Shown here piece after piece: positions 60,910 to 64,000 of a stretch of DNA of 64,000 nt. The notes below the pieces were generated by a model. That model did not search any database. It had not been told where the DNA came from and was given only the letters and a program-made list of their open reading frames with translations. The DNA is from Clostridia bacterium (lineage in GTDB: Bacteria; Bacillota; Clostridia; Oscillospirales; CAG-272), in NCBI GenBank assembly GCA_017503105.1, contig JAFVTS010000035.1:1-64000 (forward strand), given 5' to 3'. Positions within the stretch are counted from its first letter, which is position 1, and each line of letters begins with the position of its first letter. The position numbers and the translations under genes are program-made.

Positions 60910-61854
60910 TTACTTATTTTCAAGATTCCTTATGTAGTGGAAAATGTACTGCTGAGCAACGCCCGCGTATTCTCCGAAAACGGCAGGGTCGAGTGAGCCG
61001 TCAAAATAAGTGTCTATCGCGCGCTTCATCCAAACGTCTATCGGAAAGGCGTCAAGATTTCCGAGTCCGAAGAGCGCGACGCACGACGCAACCTTGTCGC
61101 CGACGCCCGTGATCTTTTTGAGCTCTTCAAGGCTGTATGCGTAAGAGTGAGCCGCTTCGATTGCTGAAAGATCCGTTTCTCCCGAGTTTACTCTCGCCGC
61201 TGCGTCGCAAAGATAACGGTAACGGAATCCGGGATTTGCAAGCAGGAGCTTCTCGGGGCATTCGCACACGTCCTTAGCCTTCGGGAACGAATAGCAAACC
61301 CCGCATTCGCCGCAATTTTCTCTACACGGGGTGCCACCGTGCTTTGAAAGGGGACAGGCTTCAAGACTCGACTTTTCCGCAAGATTCTCGCCGTATTCAA
61401 GGCAGAGCCTGCGCAATATCTTTCTTATCCTCGGGATGTTATTGTTTTGCGAAACGATGAAAGAGAAGAGTGTTTCCCACGGGTCTTGCTTCAGAATTGC
61501 AATGCCCTTCGCGTGTTCAACGGCTTCTTTGAACCACGGTTTGCCGTAGCTGCCGGCTACCGTGTCCGCTATCTTGCCGTAATCGGTATTCAAAGAGAAA
61601 TAGGGCGCGATAACGTTATCAAGCATCTCGTCGTCCGCTCCGTAAAAGATGAGCTCGCCGAGTCGCTCCTGACCGACTGTGAGAAGCACGTCGCCTATCG
61701 GAATGATATATTCCTTGTAGGCGCCATCGCTCACGGTCTGCGTGTACGAAAACGCCTGACCGCATTCAAGCGTGTCGGAAAGCGAGTACGCTCCGAGCTC
61801 CGTTATCACCAAAGCTTCACGCCCGTGTGAAATTTTTTTAACTTTATTGTACAT
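60910..61854 (-). CDS. 8-oxoguanine DNA glycosylase/AP lyase (OGG1 type) with Cys-rich insertion
   Basis: A 314-residue base-excision repair enzyme. The N-terminal OGG_N domain has LECGQAFSY, the HhH hairpin is EELKKITGVGDKVASC (about 240-255) with catalytic Lys in GVGDKVASCVALFGL, and the catalytic Asp is in DAFPIDVWMKRA (about 267-278). The SQNNNIPRI helix near 136-144 is also conserved. Between helices it has an unusual segment with five Cys (ACPLSKHGGTPCRENCGECG, about 166-185, then VC), which may bind zinc or an iron-sulfur cluster. The start has only a weak ribosome binding site. It is divergent from the DUF6062 gene. Confidence 0.88.
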   Translation of the reverse strand: MYNKVKKISHGREALVITELGAYSLSDTLECGQAFSYTQTVSDGAYKEYIIPIGDVLLTVGQERLGELIFYGADDEMLDNVIAPYFSLNTDYGKIADTVAGSYGKPWFKEAVEHAKGIAILKQDPWETLFSFIVSQNNNIPRIRKILRRLCLEYGENLAEKSSLEACPLSKHGGTPCRENCGECGVCYSFPKAKDVCECPEKLLLANPGFRYRYLCDAAARVNSGETDLSAIEAAHSYAYSLEELKKITGVGDKVASCVALFGLGNLDAFPIDVWMKRAIDTYFDGSLDPAVFGEYAGVAQQYIFHYIRNLENK

Positions 61855-61870
61855 TTTCGCCTAAATCCTC

Positions 61871-61899
61871 TTGAAAAATTTAAAGATATAGTGTATAAT
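61871..61899 (+). promoter_or_regulatory. Promoter of the DUF6062/YhaN-like unit
   Basis: TTGAAA (61871-61876) and TATAAT (61894-61899) have a 17-base spacer in the divergent intergenic region. Confidence 0.75.
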
Positions 61900-61970
61900 A
61901 TTTATTAAAAGACTTTATATTTATATTTTAGCATATTTTTCGTGCTTTTTCAAGAGGGAAAGCGCAAAAT

Positions 61971-62690
61971 GTGCACGGAGGAAAATTGGAACAGATCTAC
62001 ACCATACCCGTGAACGAGGCGTTTGACGCCGTTATGGAGCACCCCGAGGACGGCTGCCCGTTCTGCAAGCTTTATAAGAGGCTTGAGGAGGACGAGCTTG
62101 AGATAATTCTCGGCGCGTCGATGATGGAGCCCGATATCAGAATAAAGACGAACGAGCAGGGCTTTTGCCACGGTCATTACAGGCGAATGCTGAAGCGTAA
62201 AAGAATGCTCGGTATGGGACTTATGATGGAGAGCCACCTTGACGAGGTTGAAAAGCGCGTTGACGGCAAAGGAGCCTTCGGCTCGCCAAAAAGCGCGAGC
62301 ATCCCGCTTCTCTCTGCTCTTGAGGCGGATTGCTACGTTTGCTCGAGAATAGACAAGAATATGCGAGCTATGATAGCAACGGCGGTATACCTCTTTGAAA
62401 CGGAGCGCGATTTCAGGTCGAAGCTTTCAAAAATGCCGTTCTTCTGTTTACCGCACTACCGTATGATGCTTGAATATGCGTCAAAGAAGACGAGCAAAAA
62501 AGTGTACGCGGATTTCTTCGATACCGTGCACGGAATAGAAAAGAATTATATGCAGACCCTCCGCTCGGACGTGAGTTGGTTTTGTAAGAAGTTTGATTAC
62601 AGATACGACGAGGAGCCCTGGTATAATTCCAAGGATTCGGTACAAAGGTCTATTAAATTTCTCTCGGGCGTTATGGATGACGACGAGTAA
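61971..62690 (+). CDS. DUF6062-family protein with paired Cys/His motifs
   Basis: A soluble protein of about 239 residues. It carries two copies of a CxxC...CxxH arrangement: CPFCKLYKRLEEDELE with GFCHGHYRRML in the first third and CYVCSRIDKNM with FFCLPHYRMML in the second, which suggests two metal sites. This matches DUF6062, whose function is not known. The start is uncertain: GTG 61971 has a GAGGGAAAG ten bases upstream, while TTG 61986 follows GGAGGA by four bases and would give 234 residues. It is followed after 21 bases by a YhaN-like ATPase gene with which it is probably co-transcribed. Confidence 0.75.
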   Translation: MHGGKLEQIYTIPVNEAFDAVMEHPEDGCPFCKLYKRLEEDELEIILGASMMEPDIRIKTNEQGFCHGHYRRMLKRKRMLGMGLMMESHLDEVEKRVDGKGAFGSPKSASIPLLSALEADCYVCSRIDKNMRAMIATAVYLFETERDFRSKLSKMPFFCLPHYRMMLEYASKKTSKKVYADFFDTVHGIEKNYMQTLRSDVSWFCKKFDYRYDEEPWYNSKDSVQRSIKFLSGVMDDDE

Positions 62691-62711
62691 GGTATAAAAA
62701 GGAGAGGAAAA

Positions 62712-64000
62712 ATGATTATTGAGAAGGTTGACATTAAAAGCTTCGGCAGGATAACCGACCTTACTATGACGTTCTCCGAGGGAGTAAACGTCATAGAGGG
62801 AGAGAACGAGTCGGGAAAAAGCACCATCGCCGCGTTCATAAAGTATATGCTTTACGGATTCGACACGGCCGTCGGCGGTGAAGATCTTGACGAGCGCCGC
62901 CGCCGCTTGAATTGGGGCACGGGAATTTGTCAGGGAACGATGACCGTGCGCGTTGGCGGAAAGGGCTATATTATCTCGCGCACCACGGTGCCCACTACGG
63001 ATTCGGGCAGGCTTTCTTATAAAGAGGAGTCTTCCATTATAGATATGGATACGGGAGCGCCCGCGTTCGGCAAGCTCTCGGCGGGTGAGGTATTCTTCGG
63101 CGTTGACAGAGAGCTTTTTGAAAATACGGCGTTTCTCGGTCAGATAGGAGATTCAAAGATCGATGAGGGCGCTGTAAAGCAGTCCATAGAGAATATTCTC
63201 TTCTCGGGCAACGAGAGGATAAATAATCAAAGAGCCGCGGCAAAGGTCGAGGAAAAGATGCGCGCTCTTCTTCACGAAAACAACTCGGGCGGCGCTATAA
63301 TGGACCTTGAGCGTAAGCGCGATAAGCTTGAGGAGCGAATGAAGCAGTCCGACGTTGACAACAAGCAGATACTTGCCAAGGAGATGGAGCTTCACGAAAT
63401 AAGAATGCGCAAGGAGTCTGCGGAGAGCACTTATAAAAAGTTTACCGACCTTGACGAGCGTTATAAGAACGCTATGATCATTCAATCCTTCGACAATCTC
63501 CACGACCTTGAGCTTGAGGCTGAAAAGAAGGCGGCGGCATATAACGATTACGTTTTAAAGAATACGAAGGCGGGATACGTTCCCGATGAAAAATATCTTT
63601 CCGATATAGTTACCGCGCGTATGGCGGTAAACGACACCTACCACAGCCTGACCGAGGCGTCGGACGAGTATTCGCGCCAAAGGAACGCGGCAGGTATTAC
63701 GAGAGAGAGCGAGGGAATGATCGAGCTCTGCGATACTATGGGCGGTGAGGAGGCTGTTCTCAAAAGAGCGAACGAGCTTTATATGTCAAAGCTCAAGGGC
63801 ATCTTCATCGGCATAGGCGGCGCAGTTCTCGGAATTTTTGCGATAGTTCTTGCCGTTCTTTCGGGCAAGCTCGGCGTCGGTGCCATCATCGGTGCGTCGC
63901 TCGTCGGAGTTCTTTCGCTGTCAGCACTTGCTTATTTCCTTTATTTGTTTATTAAAAACACCAAAGCTCTCGGCGAGATCTTCGCAACCTTCGCAACTCC
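62712..64000 (+). CDS. YhaN-like AAA/SMC-type ATPase (3'-truncated by the window edge)
   Basis: About 429 residues are visible, with no stop before the window end. The N terminus is an SMC/Rad50-type ATP-binding domain: KVDIKSFGRITDLTMTF, Walker A EGENESGKST (about 33-42) and the following FIKYMLYGF. A long helical/coiled-coil region begins around residue 185. Two adjacent hydrophobic spans at about 362-410 (IFIGIGGAVLGIFAIVLAVL, then VGAIIGASLVGVLSL) match the membrane-linked insertion seen in YhaN-type proteins. Family members usually act with an SbcD-like nuclease, which would lie outside this window. GGAGAGG precedes the ATG. Confidence 0.85.
   Translation, partial: MIIEKVDIKSFGRITDLTMTFSEGVNVIEGENESGKSTIAAFIKYMLYGFDTAVGGEDLDERRRRLNWGTGICQGTMTVRVGGKGYIISRTTVPTTDSGRLSYKEESSIIDMDTGAPAFGKLSAGEVFFGVDRELFENTAFLGQIGDSKIDEGAVKQSIENILFSGNERINNQRAAAKVEEKMRALLHENNSGGAIMDLERKRDKLEERMKQSDVDNKQILAKEMELHEIRMRKESAESTYKKFTDLDERYKNAMIIQSFDNLHDLELEAEKKAAAYNDYVLKNTKAGYVPDEKYLSDIVTARMAVNDTYHSLTEASDEYSRQRNAAGITRESEGMIELCDTMGGEEAVLKRANELYMSKLKGIFIGIGGAVLGIFAIVLAVLSGKLGVGAIIGASLVGVLSLSALAYFLYLFIKNTKALGEIFATFAT

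Overview
The window looks like chromosomal DNA of an uncultured anaerobic Clostridium-class Firmicute (gut or rumen type; the exact family cannot be fixed from sequence alone). Supporting signs are a Firmicute-like EF-Tu, the rimP-nusA-rnpM-ylxQ-infB order, strong GGAGG ribosome binding sites, consensus TTGACA/TATAAT promoters with 17-base spacers, and three classic Firmicute leader RNAs: an FMN riboswitch, a T-box and a THF riboswitch. GC content is moderate and no tRNA, rRNA, CRISPR array, prophage or insertion sequence was seen.

Layout. 1-6.1 kb: the 3' part of tuf, an FMN-riboswitch-controlled riboflavin ECF S component (RibU), an MFS transporter, a Fur-family regulator translationally coupled to a putative heavy-metal exporter behind a perfect Fur-box-like palindrome, and a Gfo/Idh/MocA oxidoreductase. 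6.2-15.4 kb: a LysR regulator divergent from an isoleucine-type T-box operon, ilvA-ridA-(24-codon ORF)-ilvB-ilvN-ilvC-ilvD-DUF815 ATPase, covering the branched-chain amino acid pathway from threonine or pyruvate to the 2-oxo acids. 15.4-21.4 kb: MBL-fold hydrolase, small HTH protein, histidine phosphatase, flavoprotein, a short MutS-like ATPase with type II pantothenate kinase, and a CBS protein. 21.4-26.8 kb: the translation/transcription operon rimP-nusA-rnpM-ylxQ-infB.

27.0-47.4 kb is the striking part: seven consecutive, same-strand paralogous genes of 931-963 codons. Each encodes a protein without a signal peptide, with a copper-amine-oxidase-N-like (stalk-type) N-terminal segment followed by a polysaccharide lyase family 8-like toroid and beta super-sandwich. 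A terminator plus a fresh consensus promoter divides them into a group of three and a group of four. The copies are well diverged, apart from patches of near-identity between copies 1 and 2. The His/Tyr/Arg residues expected of PL8 active sites are kept in all seven, while the position of the PL8 catalytic Asn appears to be Arg. Two MATE transporters and a GHL6-like glycoside hydrolase follow on the other strand.

52.8-57 kb (minus strand): a Gly-rich membrane protein, and a THF-riboswitch-controlled operon of a FolT-FolC fusion, a MIF-like tautomerase and a glycerophosphodiesterase. 57-64 kb: a 47-residue ORF behind a 951-residue secreted protein, a zinc-ribbon membrane protein, an OGG1-type glycosylase with a Cys-rich insertion, a DUF6062 protein and the start of a YhaN-like ATPase that runs off the window.
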